64,000 nucleotides of DNA, from positions 558,001 through 622,000 of the forward strand of contig NZ_VCJO01000001.1 in the NCBI RefSeq assembly GCF_009712475.1, given 5' to 3'. The DNA is from Micromonospora sp. CP22 (GTDB lineage: Bacteria; Actinomycetota; Actinomycetes; Mycobacteriales; Micromonosporaceae). A model generated the notes under the pieces. That model saw only the letters and a list, made by a program, of their open reading frames with translations. It searched no databases and was not told where the DNA came from. Positions 19,291 through 27,929 of the stretch are shown here, in pieces. The translations under genes were made by a program, and so were the position numbers. Position 1 is the stretch's first letter. Each line of letters opens with the position of its first letter.

Positions 19291-20712
19291 TCAGCCGGAG
19301 GCCCCACCGGTGAAGTTCCACGAGGCCAGCCGCAACGACGGCGCCTCCCACCAGCCGCCGTCCGCGCGATCCGGCAGGCGTACCGCGTGTCGACCCACCT
19401 CCAGCACCGCGCCGGGAGCGAGCGCGCGGGGGTACGACTCGGTGAAGCGCAGGTCGCGGACCGCACGGGTGACCTGACCGTCCTCGACCAGCCACAACCC
19501 GTTACGGGTCAGGCCGGTGACGACCAGACTCAACGGATCCAGGACCCGGGTGTACCAGAGGTCGCTGACCAGCAGGCCGCGCTCCATCCGGGAGACCAGG
19601 GCGGCGGTGTCCGGGTCGCCGATCGCGCCGTCGCTTCCCGGGCCACCGGTCGGTGCGGTCACCTCCGCCGCCAGTCCGGCGGATCGCAGACGGAGGTTGC
19701 GGGGGATCGGGCCGATGGTGGCGCTGCCGGCCCAGGCGTGACCCGTGGAGGCGGCATCCAGCTCCGCGGCGGTACGCCGATCGTGGGTGACGGCGCTGGT
19801 GGTGCCCGCGTCCACCAGGGTCAGTGCCCGCCGTGGGGTGCCCTCCAGATCGAACGCCAGCCCTGAGGCCGCGAGCGGATCGTCGACCAGCGTCACCGCG
19901 CGGTCGAACTGGGCCACTCCGGGGGCGGCGAACGACTGCCGGTCGGCGTAGCGACGCCCGTTGAAGCCGTACCAGGCCAGGTTCTCCAACAGGTCCGCGA
20001 CGGCCGCCGGCTCCAACACCACCGGATAACGCCCCGGAGGCAGCTCGACCGGTCGGACGGCCGCCCGGGCCTTCGCGGCGGCCCGGCTCCCCAGGGCGGC
20101 ACCGTCGAGGTCGGCGAGCCGGTCGACGTGCTGCCGGGCGGTGCTGTCCGCGCCACCGGCCCGAGCGATCCCGTCCATCGCCGCGTCGGCCGCCTGGCCC
20201 CGCGTGTAGTGGCCCGCCGAGTTGGCGAACGCCGCCACCCGGTGACCCGTACGGCAGTAGCCGGCGGTCTCCAACCCGCCGGCCGCGTCGACGAACGCCC
20301 GGACCAGGGCGGCCCGCTCAGCGGGCTCGGCGTGGACCGTGGCCGGATCCCATCCCGGCGATGGCGACACCGATGCCGGCGGGGCGAGCCCCGGCCAGGC
20401 CGGATCCGGCGCGATGAACCGGGCCGCCGTCAGAACCCGCTCGACCAGCGTGCGCAACCCGTCGGCGGTGACCGTGTTCCCGCTGCCCGAGGCGGTACGC
20501 CCGGCCAGGTGGACCCGCAGCCGGACGTCCACGGAGGACGAGGCCACGTTCTGGTGGATCGCCGAGTTCGCGAATCGGGTCAACGCCGACTCGGACCGGG
20601 TCACCGTGACCTCCGCCTGCGCGCTCGCCCCGGCCAACCGGGTGACCAGATCCACCACCCGGCCGGCGATGTCCAACTCGTCCTCGACGGCTCGTGCCGC
20701 TGCGTCACTCAC
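19291..20712 (-). CDS. tldE: TldE/PmbA-family protease subunit
   Basis: 473 aa in the TldD/PmbA family but without the HExxxH zinc motif, as expected for the non-catalytic TldE partner. Conserved C-terminal features are ISDLWYTRVLDPLSLVVTG (here VSDLWYTRVLDPLS) and GLTRNGLWLVEDGQ. With TldD it degrades unfolded peptides and matures ribosomal peptides such as microcins and CcdA. The GTG start at 20712 overlaps the end of a 27-codon ORF that links it to tldD. Confidence 0.88.
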   Translation of the reverse strand: MSDAAARAVEDELDIAGRVVDLVTRLAGASAQAEVTVTRSESALTRFANSAIHQNVASSSVDVRLRVHLAGRTASGSGNTVTADGLRTLVERVLTAARFIAPDPAWPGLAPPASVSPSPGWDPATVHAEPAERAALVRAFVDAAGGLETAGYCRTGHRVAAFANSAGHYTRGQAADAAMDGIARAGGADSTARQHVDRLADLDGAALGSRAAAKARAAVRPVELPPGRYPVVLEPAAVADLLENLAWYGFNGRRYADRQSFAAPGVAQFDRAVTLVDDPLAASGLAFDLEGTPRRALTLVDAGTTSAVTHDRRTAAELDAASTGHAWAGSATIGPIPRNLRLRSAGLAAEVTAPTGGPGSDGAIGDPDTAALVSRMERGLLVSDLWYTRVLDPLSLVVTGLTRNGLWLVEDGQVTRAVRDLRFTESYPRALAPGAVLEVGRHAVRLPDRADGGWWEAPSLRLASWNFTGGASG

Positions 20713-20788
20713 GCCGCACCCCGTGATCGGCCGGGTCGTACGGCGTCACCACCCCATACCGACGACTCGTCCACTGCTGCTCGATCAC
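20705..20788 (-). CDS. 27-codon bridging ORF between tldD and tldE
   Basis: The GTG at 20788 overlaps the tldD stop in a GTGA arrangement, and the 27-aa frame runs to a TGA at 20705, 5 nt inside tldE. It fills exactly the gap between the two protease genes with a start/stop overlap at each side. The peptide begins VIEQQWTSRRYG. It may be a coupling peptide that carries ribosomes from tldD to tldE, or an erosion product. No family recognised. Confidence 0.4.
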   Translation of the reverse strand: MIEQQWTSRRYGVVTPYDPADHGVRRE

Positions 20789-22221
20789 GCGCGTACCCCC
20801 ACCCGGACGTTGCGGAAGCGGGCCGGTGCCGCCGGATGCCCGGTGTGACCGATCTGGCCCGGCTGGCCCTTGCCACAGTTCGGTGTGCCCCACGGCACGA
20901 TCTCCGAGGAGAGCATGTCCATCGAACGCCAGAACAGCGGGCCGATGCCGGTGTACGTCGGATTGCGCAGCATCCGCCCTCGTCGACCGTTGCGGATCTC
21001 CCAGCCGATCTCGCAGCCGAACTGGAAGTTCAACCGCTTGTCGTCGATCGACCACGACCGGTTGACGTCCATCAGCACCCCCTGGTCGGTGGCGGCGACG
21101 ATCTCCTCCAGGGTGTGCGGGCCCGGCTCCAGCCCGACGTTCGTCATCCGCACCATCGGCAGTCGCGCCCACCCGTCGGCGCGTACGCTGCCGCCGTGGT
21201 CGAGCCCCGCCACGGCGGCCGAGTCCCGACCCGCCAGCACGCCCACCCAGCGGCCGTCCCGCACCGCGTCGCGCCTGACCGCCGGTGAACCCTCGTCGTC
21301 GTAGCCGAAGCTGCCCAGCGCGCCGGGGATGGTCGGGTCGATGGTGATGTTCATCAGCTCGGAGCCGTACCGCAGCGAGCCGAGCTGCCCGAGATCCAGC
21401 CATGAGGTGCCGGCGAAGGCGGCCTCCCAGCCGAGGATGCGGTCCAGCTCGATGGCGTGCCCGACCGACTCGTGGATCTGTAGGGCCAACTGTTCGCCAC
21501 CGAGGATCAGGTCGGTCTCGCCGCTGGGGCACAGCGGCGCGGTCAGCAGTGCCCGCGACTGCTCGGCGATCCGTGCCGCGTGCGCGGTCAGGTCGAGTGA
21601 GTCGACCAACTCCCAGCCGGTGGTGCCGTACTGGCCGCGGTAGCTGGGCCAGGACCGACGTTGGGTCTCGCCGTCTCCGACCGAGGTGGCCGAGATGCCC
21701 GCGCCGCATTCCCGGATGTGCTGGTCGATGCGATGCCCCTCGCTGGAGACGAACCACTTCGAGGTGTCCCAGATCTGGTAGAGCCCCTCGGTGATGTCGG
21801 CGCCGTGCTCGGTCATGGTGCGGGTGGCCGCCACCAGCAGGTCACCCTTCGCGGCGAGGGAGACGCCGAGCGGATCCACCCGACAGGGCGAGGACCAGCT
21901 CGCCGTGGTCGGGGCGGCGGCGACCAGGTCGACCGGCGGGCCGGGGACCAGGCCACTGGCCGCCGCGATCCGCCCGGCCCGGTGGCCGGCGTCGCGGGCC
22001 GCCCGCTCGGACAGCTCCGGTGTGGCGTGGAAGCCCCAACTCGACCCGACGAGCGCGCGTACGCCCAGGCCGACGCTCTCGTCCTGGGACAGCGACTCGA
22101 TGTCGCCGTTGCGGGCGGTCATCGACTCGTAGCGTCGGTGCATCACCCGGACGTCGGCGTAGCGGGCCCCCGCGTCCAGCGCCGCCTGCACCGCTGCCTC
22201 GGCCACGTCGAACTCGCTCAT
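20785..22221 (-). CDS. tldD: TldD metalloprotease subunit
   Basis: 478 aa with the catalytic zinc motif HESVGHAIELDR (HExxxH) and the late Cys ligand region TPNCGKGQPGQ. N-terminal ARYADVRVMHRRYES is typical of TldD. It is the catalytic half of the TldD/TldE heterodimer in the cytoplasm. The ATG at 22221 lies 6 nt after a TAGGGT hexamer, giving a leaderless start. Peptide-natural-product maturation is possible, but no precursor gene is seen nearby. Confidence 0.95.
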   Translation of the reverse strand: MSEFDVAEAAVQAALDAGARYADVRVMHRRYESMTARNGDIESLSQDESVGLGVRALVGSSWGFHATPELSERAARDAGHRAGRIAAASGLVPGPPVDLVAAAPTTASWSSPCRVDPLGVSLAAKGDLLVAATRTMTEHGADITEGLYQIWDTSKWFVSSEGHRIDQHIRECGAGISATSVGDGETQRRSWPSYRGQYGTTGWELVDSLDLTAHAARIAEQSRALLTAPLCPSGETDLILGGEQLALQIHESVGHAIELDRILGWEAAFAGTSWLDLGQLGSLRYGSELMNITIDPTIPGALGSFGYDDEGSPAVRRDAVRDGRWVGVLAGRDSAAVAGLDHGGSVRADGWARLPMVRMTNVGLEPGPHTLEEIVAATDQGVLMDVNRSWSIDDKRLNFQFGCEIGWEIRNGRRGRMLRNPTYTGIGPLFWRSMDMLSSEIVPWGTPNCGKGQPGQIGHTGHPAAPARFRNVRVGVRA

Positions 22222-22227
22222 GGCCCG

Positions 22228-22233
22228 ACCCTA
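22228..22233 (-). promoter_or_regulatory. -10 element of tldD (leaderless type)
   Basis: Minus-strand TAGGGT followed by 6 nt (CGGGCC) and the tldD ATG. A CTGACG hexamer 18 nt further upstream could serve as the -35. Confidence 0.5.
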
Positions 22234-22315
22234 GGCCAGCCGACCGACAACCGTCAGGGGAGCTGCACCCATCGTCGCGCCCTCCGGGTGCCCGGACGGC
22301 ATCGTCGTGCGGCGC

Positions 22316-24463
22316 TCACACCCCCAGGTGGGTACGGACGAAGTCGAGTTCCAGGCGGAGGAGGCGTTCGGCGGTGCCACCGGCGGCCATGTGGGTGGCG
22401 CCGGTCAACGGCAGCACCGAGTGCGGCCGACCGGCGGCCAGCAACGCCGCCGACAGTCGCAGCGTGTGCGCCGCCACCACGTTGTCGTCGACCATGCCGT
22501 GCACCAGCAGCAGCGGTCGGGCGTGTGCCGGGTCGGTGACCGGTTCGGCGGCCAGCTCCACCAGTGAATGGTGTGCGTAGACGTCCTCGCCGTCGGCGGG
22601 CAGGCCCAGGTACCGCTCGGTGTACGCGGTGTCGTACAGGGCCCAGTCGGTGACCGGCGCTCCGGCGATGCCGCACCGGAACAGCTCCGGATGCCGCAAC
22701 ACCGCCAGGCCCGCCAACCAACCGCCGAACGACCAGCCGCGCACCGCGACCCGGCCCAGGTCCAGGTCAGGGTGCTTGTCGGCGAGCGCGGTGAGCGCCT
22801 CCACCTGATCGAGCAGGACCACGTCGGCGACCCGCCGGTGGATGGCCTTCTCGTACGACGGTGCGATGCCCGGCGTACCCCGGTTGTCGGTCACCACCAC
22901 CGCGAAACCGGCGTCGGCCCACCACTGCCGCTCCAGCCAGGCCGAGCGCGCGGCCACCACCTCCTGGTGCCCCGGGCCGCCGTAGACGTCCAGCAGGACC
23001 GGCAACCGGCGGCCGGTGACGTGGTTGTCCGGGTAGAGCACCGCCGAGGGGAGCCGACGATCGGTCACCCGCTCCAGCAGCGGCAGTGGTGAGTAGCTGG
23101 GTGTGGCGGCCAGCGACCGCAGCGTGGCGACCTCCTGATCGTCCTGGAACACCGTCCAGCGGACGCCCGGATGGTCCAGCGTGGCGCTGCCGACGACCAG
23201 CACTCCGCCACCGACCGCCCCGACGTGCCAGCCGGCGTCGGTGGTCAACCGGCGGGCGTCCACTCCACCGCCGATGCTGGTGCGGACCCGGAACAGATGC
23301 TGTTCGCTCGGCTCGCCGTCGCTCGCCTCGACCAGCAGGTCCGCCGGACCGTTGGCGCAGGCCAGCCGACCGATCACCCGGCGCACGTAGAGCGAGGGCG
23401 GGGTCAGCAGCGTGCCGTCGGCGAACAGGCAGCGCGCGTCGTACCCGTCGTGGGCCAGCTCGCCGCCGACCAGCACCCGCCCGTCGGGCAGGTGTACGGG
23501 AGTGCCCGGGATCGGCTCGACCCAGCGCGGGTCGGCCAGCTCGGCGTGCACCTGGGTCTCCCCGGTACGCGGGTCGACGGCGAGCACCAGACCGTGCTGC
23601 TGGGCACGGCGCAACACGGTGATCAGCGGCGCGCCCTCGCCCCAGTGCACCGCGGTCAGGTACGGGTACGTCTCCCGGTCCCAGTGCACGTCGACCCAGC
23701 CGCCGTCGAGGTCGAGCAGGTGCAGACTGACCTCGGCGTTGGGGCCACCGGCCACCGGGTACGCCACGCTGGTCGGCGCGCTGCCCGGCTGTGCGGGGTC
23801 GTGCAGGTGCCAGCGGGGCAGCCGCGACTCGTCCACCCGGGCGGCGAGCACCGACCGGCCGTCCGGTGCCCACCAGTAGCCGCGGTGCCGCCCGAACTCC
23901 TCCGCCGCGATGTGCTCGGCCAGACCCCAGCACACCCCGGAGTCCTCACCGGCCAGCATGGTGTCGGTGCCGTCGGTGTCGATCACCCGCAGCTCGCCCC
24001 GGCGCACCCCCTCGGCGGCGTCGGTCACGTAGGCCAGCCGTTGTCCGCTCGGATCCGGTCGGGGGTCGAGCACCGGCCCGACGGCCGGCACCTCGATCAC
24101 GTCGCCGTGCACCAGGTCAGCCCGGAAGAGTCGCCCGGCCAGCGCGAATACCGCCACCCGTCCGGCACTGTCGAGGGCGTACGAGCCGATGCCGGAGGCG
24201 GTCAACCGCAGTCGCTCCCGCCGGGCCCGTTCGCCCGGGCTCAGCGCGTCGGGGTCGACCTCGCCACCGAGCAGGGTGCCCGGGTCGGCGACCAGCCGTT
24301 CCGTTCCGGTTGCCAGGTCCAGCAGCCAGAGCGCGTCGGCTGGGTCCTCCGGGCCCGCCGAGCGCAGGAAGACCACCCGGGCACCGTCGTCGGCCACGGA
24401 GAGGGCACGCGGCGCCCCGTGGCTGAACCTGCGGGTGCGGGCGGCCAGCTCCGGAAAGTCCAC
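22316..24463 (-). CDS. S9-family prolyl oligopeptidase (dipeptidyl-peptidase IV type)
   Basis: 715 aa without a signal peptide. N-terminal beta-propeller (about residues 40-480) contains the DPP-IV double-Glu motif AAEEFGRHRGYWW. The C-terminal alpha/beta-hydrolase has the nucleophile GWSFGGW (about residue 578), an acid in HGMVDDNV and the catalytic His in TGATHM. It cleaves N-terminal dipeptides after Pro or Ala, probably in peptide turnover. The GTG at 24463 lies 7 nt after TACCAT (leaderless). Confidence 0.93.
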   Translation of the reverse strand: MDFPELAARTRRFSHGAPRALSVADDGARVVFLRSAGPEDPADALWLLDLATGTERLVADPGTLLGGEVDPDALSPGERARRERLRLTASGIGSYALDSAGRVAVFALAGRLFRADLVHGDVIEVPAVGPVLDPRPDPSGQRLAYVTDAAEGVRRGELRVIDTDGTDTMLAGEDSGVCWGLAEHIAAEEFGRHRGYWWAPDGRSVLAARVDESRLPRWHLHDPAQPGSAPTSVAYPVAGGPNAEVSLHLLDLDGGWVDVHWDRETYPYLTAVHWGEGAPLITVLRRAQQHGLVLAVDPRTGETQVHAELADPRWVEPIPGTPVHLPDGRVLVGGELAHDGYDARCLFADGTLLTPPSLYVRRVIGRLACANGPADLLVEASDGEPSEQHLFRVRTSIGGGVDARRLTTDAGWHVGAVGGGVLVVGSATLDHPGVRWTVFQDDQEVATLRSLAATPSYSPLPLLERVTDRRLPSAVLYPDNHVTGRRLPVLLDVYGGPGHQEVVAARSAWLERQWWADAGFAVVVTDNRGTPGIAPSYEKAIHRRVADVVLLDQVEALTALADKHPDLDLGRVAVRGWSFGGWLAGLAVLRHPELFRCGIAGAPVTDWALYDTAYTERYLGLPADGEDVYAHHSLVELAAEPVTDPAHARPLLLVHGMVDDNVVAAHTLRLSAALLAAGRPHSVLPLTGATHMAAGGTAERLLRLELDFVRTHLGV

Positions 24464-24470
24464 AGGCCAG

Positions 24471-24476
24471 ATGGTA
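24471..24476 (-). promoter_or_regulatory. -10 element of the S9 peptidase gene (leaderless type)
   Basis: Minus-strand TACCAT, 7 nt (CTGGCCT), then the GTG start. It is part of a short divergent promoter shared with mshB. Confidence 0.5.
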
Positions 24477-24545
24477 GGCCGGTACCGGGCGCAATGTGAG
24501 CGACCTGCGCGGACGCGTCGGAGCCGGCGGACGAGAACCGCCGGT

Positions 24546-24551
24546 TAGAGT
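24546..24551 (+). promoter_or_regulatory. -10 element of mshB (leaderless type)
   Basis: TAGAGT followed by 7 nt and a GTG at 24559. This spacing argues for 24559 rather than the upstream GTGs at 24496 or 24550, which would lie before or within the promoter. Confidence 0.45.
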
Positions 24552-24558
24552 GACCGTC

Positions 24559-25509
24559 GTGACGACGCTGCCTGACCGCCGCCTGTTGCTGGTCCACGCG
24601 CACCCCGACGACGAGTCCATCGGCACCGGGTCGACCATGGCCTACTACGCGGCCATGGGTGCCCACGTCACCCTGGTGACCTGCACCCTCGGTGAGGAGG
24701 GCGAGATCCACGTACCGGAGTTGGCCGGGCTCGCCGCGACCGAGGCCGACCAGCTCGGCGGGTACCGGATCGCCGAACTGGCCGCCGCCTGTGCCGAACT
24801 GGGCGTCACGGACCACCGGTTCCTCGGCGGTGCCGGTCGCTACCGGGACTCCGGGATGATGGGCCTGCCGACCAACGAGCACCCCCGGGCTTTCTGGGGC
24901 GCGGACCTGGACGAGGCCGCCGGGTACCTGCTGGAGATCATCCGAGAGGTACGCCCGCAGGTGGCCATCACGTATGACGAGAACGGCTTCTACGGTCACC
25001 CCGACCACATCCAGGCGCACCGGGTGACCATGCGGGCCGTGGAACTGGCCGCCGCCGAGGGGCTCGCACCGGCGAAGGTCTACTGGACGGCGATGCCCCG
25101 CAGCGTGCTGGAGGCGGGTATGACGCACTTCGCGGAGGCGTCGGACAACCCCTTCGCCGGCATCACCGACGCCACCGAGTTGCCGTTCTGCACCCCGGAC
25201 GAGGAGATCGCGGCGCGTATCGACGCCACCGAGCAGCACGCCGCGAAGGAGGCCGCGATGCGCGCCCACGCGACCCAGATCCCGGCCACCTCCTGGCTGT
25301 ACTCGATCGCCGGCAACTTCGGTGCCGAGTTCATGGGGGTGGAGTACTTCACCCTGGCCAGGGGGGAGAAGGGGCCGGGCCGGGGCCGGTACGGCTGGGA
25401 GTCGGACCTGTTCGCCGGGTTGGCGGCGGCGACGCCGGACGTGGCGGCTGGTCCGCCCGTGGTCGGTGGCCCGGTCAACCGGGCGGCCGCCTCGGTCGGT
25501 CACCGGTGA
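24559..25509 (+). CDS. mshB: N-acetyl-glucosaminyl-inositol deacetylase of mycothiol synthesis
   Basis: About 316 aa. It removes the acetyl group from GlcNAc-inositol, the second committed mycothiol step. Zinc ligands are in AHPDDES (His and Asp) and [10 protein letters not shown]. Other family signatures are [13 protein letters not shown] and [16 protein letters not shown]. The start at 24559 is chosen because the first conserved segment is [12 protein letters not shown] and a -10 hexamer lies 7 nt before it. Its stop overlaps a membrane-protein gene (GTGA), the same order as Rv1170-Rv1171. Confidence 0.94.
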   Translation: MTTLPDRRLLLVHAHPDDESIGTGSTMAYYAAMGAHVTLVTCTLGEEGEIHVPELAGLAATEADQLGGYRIAELAAACAELGVTDHRFLGGAGRYRDSGMMGLPTNEHPRAFWGADLDEAAGYLLEIIREVRPQVAITYDENGFYGHPDHIQAHRVTMRAVELAAAEGLAPAKVYWTAMPRSVLEAGMTHFAEASDNPFAGITDATELPFCTPDEEIAARIDATEQHAAKEAAMRAHATQIPATSWLYSIAGNFGAEFMGVEYFTLARGEKGPGRGRYGWESDLFAGLAAATPDVAAGPPVVGGPVNRAAASVGHR

Positions 25510-25958
25510 CCCTGCCCGCCGCGATGTCGGTCGCCCCGCAGGAGCAGCAGCCGCCCCGGCCGAGCCGGTGGTGGCGGCGTCCGGTGGACGTCGGCCTGCG
25601 GACGGCCGGGGGATTGTTCGCCGTCGTGGCGGCGGTGCTGTCCGCGGTGCTGGAGCTGCTGCTCGCCCCGCTGCGGGTCGGTGGGTATCTGATCGGCGTC
25701 GCGGTGCTGGTGGCCGTGGCCACGAACATCGTGCTGAGCTGGTTCGCCGTGGAGACTGCCGGCCGTCGCTGGGCGGTGGTGCTGCCGGCGGTGCCCTGGG
25801 TGGTGATCATGGTGATCGCCGCCGACCGGACCAACGAGGGCGACGTCCTGCTCGTCGGGAACTGGGTCGGCCTCACCCTGGTGGTGGGCGGTGCGATGAC
25901 TTTCACGGTGATGGCGTTCCGGTCGATCCTCGCACCGGCACCGGCCCTCAAGCGGTAA
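25506..25958 (+). CDS. Membrane protein coupled to mshB
   Basis: 150 aa with four hydrophobic segments at about residues 34-58, 60-80, 88-104 and 117-140 after a Pro/Arg-rich N-terminus. The GTG start overlaps the mshB stop by 4 nt. A small membrane protein follows mshB in mycobacteria too (Rv1171, from memory), suggesting a conserved but unknown link with mycothiol metabolism. No catalytic residues recognised. Confidence 0.8.
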   Translation: MTLPAAMSVAPQEQQPPRPSRWWRRPVDVGLRTAGGLFAVVAAVLSAVLELLLAPLRVGGYLIGVAVLVAVATNIVLSWFAVETAGRRWAVVLPAVPWVVIMVIAADRTNEGDVLLVGNWVGLTLVVGGAMTFTVMAFRSILAPAPALKR

Positions 25959-26039
25959 TGACGACGTTCAGCGTCGAGTGATAGATATTCCTGCCAGGAG
26001 ACCCGCCATCCGGGCGGGCCGTACGGCGGGAGGCGTGTC

Positions 26040-26504
26040 ATGGCACAGCGGTGGCGTGCGGTTGGTGTGCTCGCGATCGCACTGTTCGCGGTCAACGTGG
26101 TCGCCCGGTTGATCATCCGGCTCGGCTTCGACGGCGACGACAGCGCCGCCGACCGGGTGTCGCTCGGAATGTTCGTCGTGATCGGCCTGATCCTGGCCGG
26201 GGTCGCCTTCGTCTGGGGTGAGCGGCGTCCGTTGGCCGAGTGGGCCAGTGACGTGGCCGCCGCGATCGGCATCGCGGTCGGGCTGACCGTGCTGATCGGG
26301 CCGCTGTCGGTCGGCCAGAACCCGTTCGCCGGTGGTGGCAGCACCTTCTTCGCGCAGATCGGGCTCTACCTGGTGGCGACCACCGTCGGCACGATGCTGG
26401 GCTACCTGCTGCTGGTCACACTCGGTCGCGACCACCGGTCCCGCAACCTGCAACGGTTCGCCGAGTCCACCGCGACCAAGCCCCGCCGCGTGGTCCGCCG
26501 CTGA
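26040..26504 (+). CDS. Hypothetical membrane protein (154 aa)
   Basis: Four hydrophobic segments: WRAVGVLAIALFAVNVVA, VSLGMFVVIGLILAGVAFV, AAAIGIAVGLTVLIGPLSV and IGLYLVATTVGTMLGYLLL, then a basic cytoplasmic tail ending RRVVRR. The ATG at 26040 has GGGAGG about 8 nt upstream. It ends 9 nt before the convergent GNAT gene. Function unknown. Confidence 0.75.
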   Translation: MAQRWRAVGVLAIALFAVNVVARLIIRLGFDGDDSAADRVSLGMFVVIGLILAGVAFVWGERRPLAEWASDVAAAIGIAVGLTVLIGPLSVGQNPFAGGGSTFFAQIGLYLVATTVGTMLGYLLLVTLGRDHRSRNLQRFAESTATKPRRVVRR

Positions 26505-26513
26505 CCCATCGGG

Positions 26514-27524
26514 TCAGCTCGGCGCGACGCGGGTGAGATAGGTGTGGTGGGTGGTGAAGCCCAGCTTCCGGTAGAGCGCGACCGCGTCGGTGTTGCTCTG
26601 CTCGACCTGGAGGAACGCGTCGGTCGCGCCGATGCCGGCGGCCCAGGCGGCGAGTTCCCGGATCAGTCGGGTGGCGAGCCCCTGTCGGCGTGCGGCGGGC
26701 ACCACCTCGATCAGACACAGTCCGAGCCAACGCCCCCCGCCGGTGACCGTGCCACGGCCGATCGCGGCGAGCGCGCCGTCGACGTGCACGTGGGCGAAGC
26801 GGATCTGGTCCACGGCGGTGAGCACGTGCCGGGCCGCGTCGGGCAGCCCGCCCTTGCGTCCGGCCGCCACGGTGAGCCAGTCCGCTGACGGTGCGGCGGC
26901 CAACTCGACGACGAAGTCGCCGGCGCCGCCGTCCGCATCTGCCGTCCCGGTGCCGCCGGGTGCGGTCGAGCTCGGGTCGTCCGGTGCCGCCGGGACGACG
27001 GTGGCGAGCGGGGCGGTCTGCACCAGCACCGGCGGGCGGCTGGCCCAACCCCGCCGGTCGAGTTCGGTGCCGACCGGTGCGGCCAGTGGTAGCGGCGTGT
27101 TGACCAGGGCTGGTTGGCCGTGTCCGACGTACCAGCGTTGCACCGCGTCCACCGCGTCCGGCAGCGGACGGTCCGGATCACCCACCGGCAGGGCCGAGTT
27201 GGCCCGGCCGGTCCAGCCGTCGGCAGCGCGCAGCAGCCAGTCGCCGAGACGCGCTCGGACGGGCGCGGGCCACGCCTCGTCGGCGGCGCGTTCCAACTCG
27301 ATCATGGCGGCGGCGGTCGGTCGCCGCGCCGCCGGGACGCGTTTGGCCCGGTGCACCTCGTCGATCGGCACACGGAGCCGCCCCTGGCGGGTGGTCAGCG
27401 TGAGATGCGTCTCGGTCAGCTCGACCAGTTCGCCGAGGGAGTCGGAGTAGACCGGCCGACCACCGCGTACGCCGACGCGCCGCCGCACCACGATTCGGTG
27501 TCCCAAGTCTTGCTCTCGGAGCAC
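26514..27524 (-). CDS. GNAT-family N-acetyltransferase with an N-terminal SH3-like extension
   Basis: 336 aa. The C-terminal GNAT domain (about residues 200-330) has LIEVVPAARRQGLATRLI, the acetyl-CoA pyrophosphate-binding Q/R-x-x-G-x-G/A region (RRQGLA), followed by VEQSNTDAVALYRKLGF, the usual motif B. The first about 65 residues (IVVRRRVGVRGGRPVYSD, LTTRQGRLRVPIDEV) look like a small beta-barrel. Substrate unknown. The GTG at 27524 has AGGAGG 6-7 nt upstream; it is divergent from fdxC. Confidence 0.85.
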   Translation of the reverse strand: MLREQDLGHRIVVRRRVGVRGGRPVYSDSLGELVELTETHLTLTTRQGRLRVPIDEVHRAKRVPAARRPTAAAMIELERAADEAWPAPVRARLGDWLLRAADGWTGRANSALPVGDPDRPLPDAVDAVQRWYVGHGQPALVNTPLPLAAPVGTELDRRGWASRPPVLVQTAPLATVVPAAPDDPSSTAPGGTGTADADGGAGDFVVELAAAPSADWLTVAAGRKGGLPDAARHVLTAVDQIRFAHVHVDGALAAIGRGTVTGGGRWLGLCLIEVVPAARRQGLATRLIRELAAWAAGIGATDAFLQVEQSNTDAVALYRKLGFTTHHTYLTRVAPS

Positions 27525-27602
27525 GATCGACCTCCTCCCGGCGAGATACTAGGCTCTTACCGTCGCGGGTGATCGCGGCGTGTCTTGCGGAGGAGAAGAC
27601 CG

Positions 27603-27929
27603 GTGACCTACATCATCGCCGAGCCGTGCGTGGATGTGCTCGACAAGGCATGCATCGAGGAGTGCCCGGTCGACTGCATTTACGAGGGCAACCGGATGCT
27701 CTACATCCACCCCGACGAGTGCGTCGACTGTGGTGCCTGTGAGCCTGTCTGCCCGGTGGAGGCGATCTTCTACGAGGACGACGTCCCGGAGCAGTGGAAG
27801 GACTACACCGGCGCCAACTACGAGTTCTTCGAGGACCTCGGCTCGCCCGGTGGCGCTTCGAAGATCGGCAAGGTGGAGAAGGACGCCACCTTCGTCGCCG
27901 CGCAGCCACCTCGCGGCGAGGGCCACTGA
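27603..27929 (+). CDS. fdxC: Seven-iron ferredoxin
   Basis: 108 aa. The two cluster motifs are CIEECPVDC (Cys17, 21, 25) with Cys9, and CVDCGACEPVC (Cys40, 43, 46, 50), giving one [3Fe-4S] and one [4Fe-4S] cluster as in mycobacterial FdxC. It carries low-potential electrons to enzymes such as P450s or reductases. The GTG at 27603 has GGAGGAG about 8 nt upstream. The stop overlaps the presumed start of dapC; fdxC-dapC is the conserved Rv1177-Rv1178 order. Confidence 0.95.
   Translation: MTYIIAEPCVDVLDKACIEECPVDCIYEGNRMLYIHPDECVDCGACEPVCPVEAIFYEDDVPEQWKDYTGANYEFFEDLGSPGGASKIGKVEKDATFVAAQPPRGEGH

Noticed and set aside
24496..24558. Upstream GTG starts (24496, 24550) for mshB
   Set aside because: They precede or overlap the TAGAGT -10 element and add residues not seen in the family; 24559 fits the leaderless pattern.
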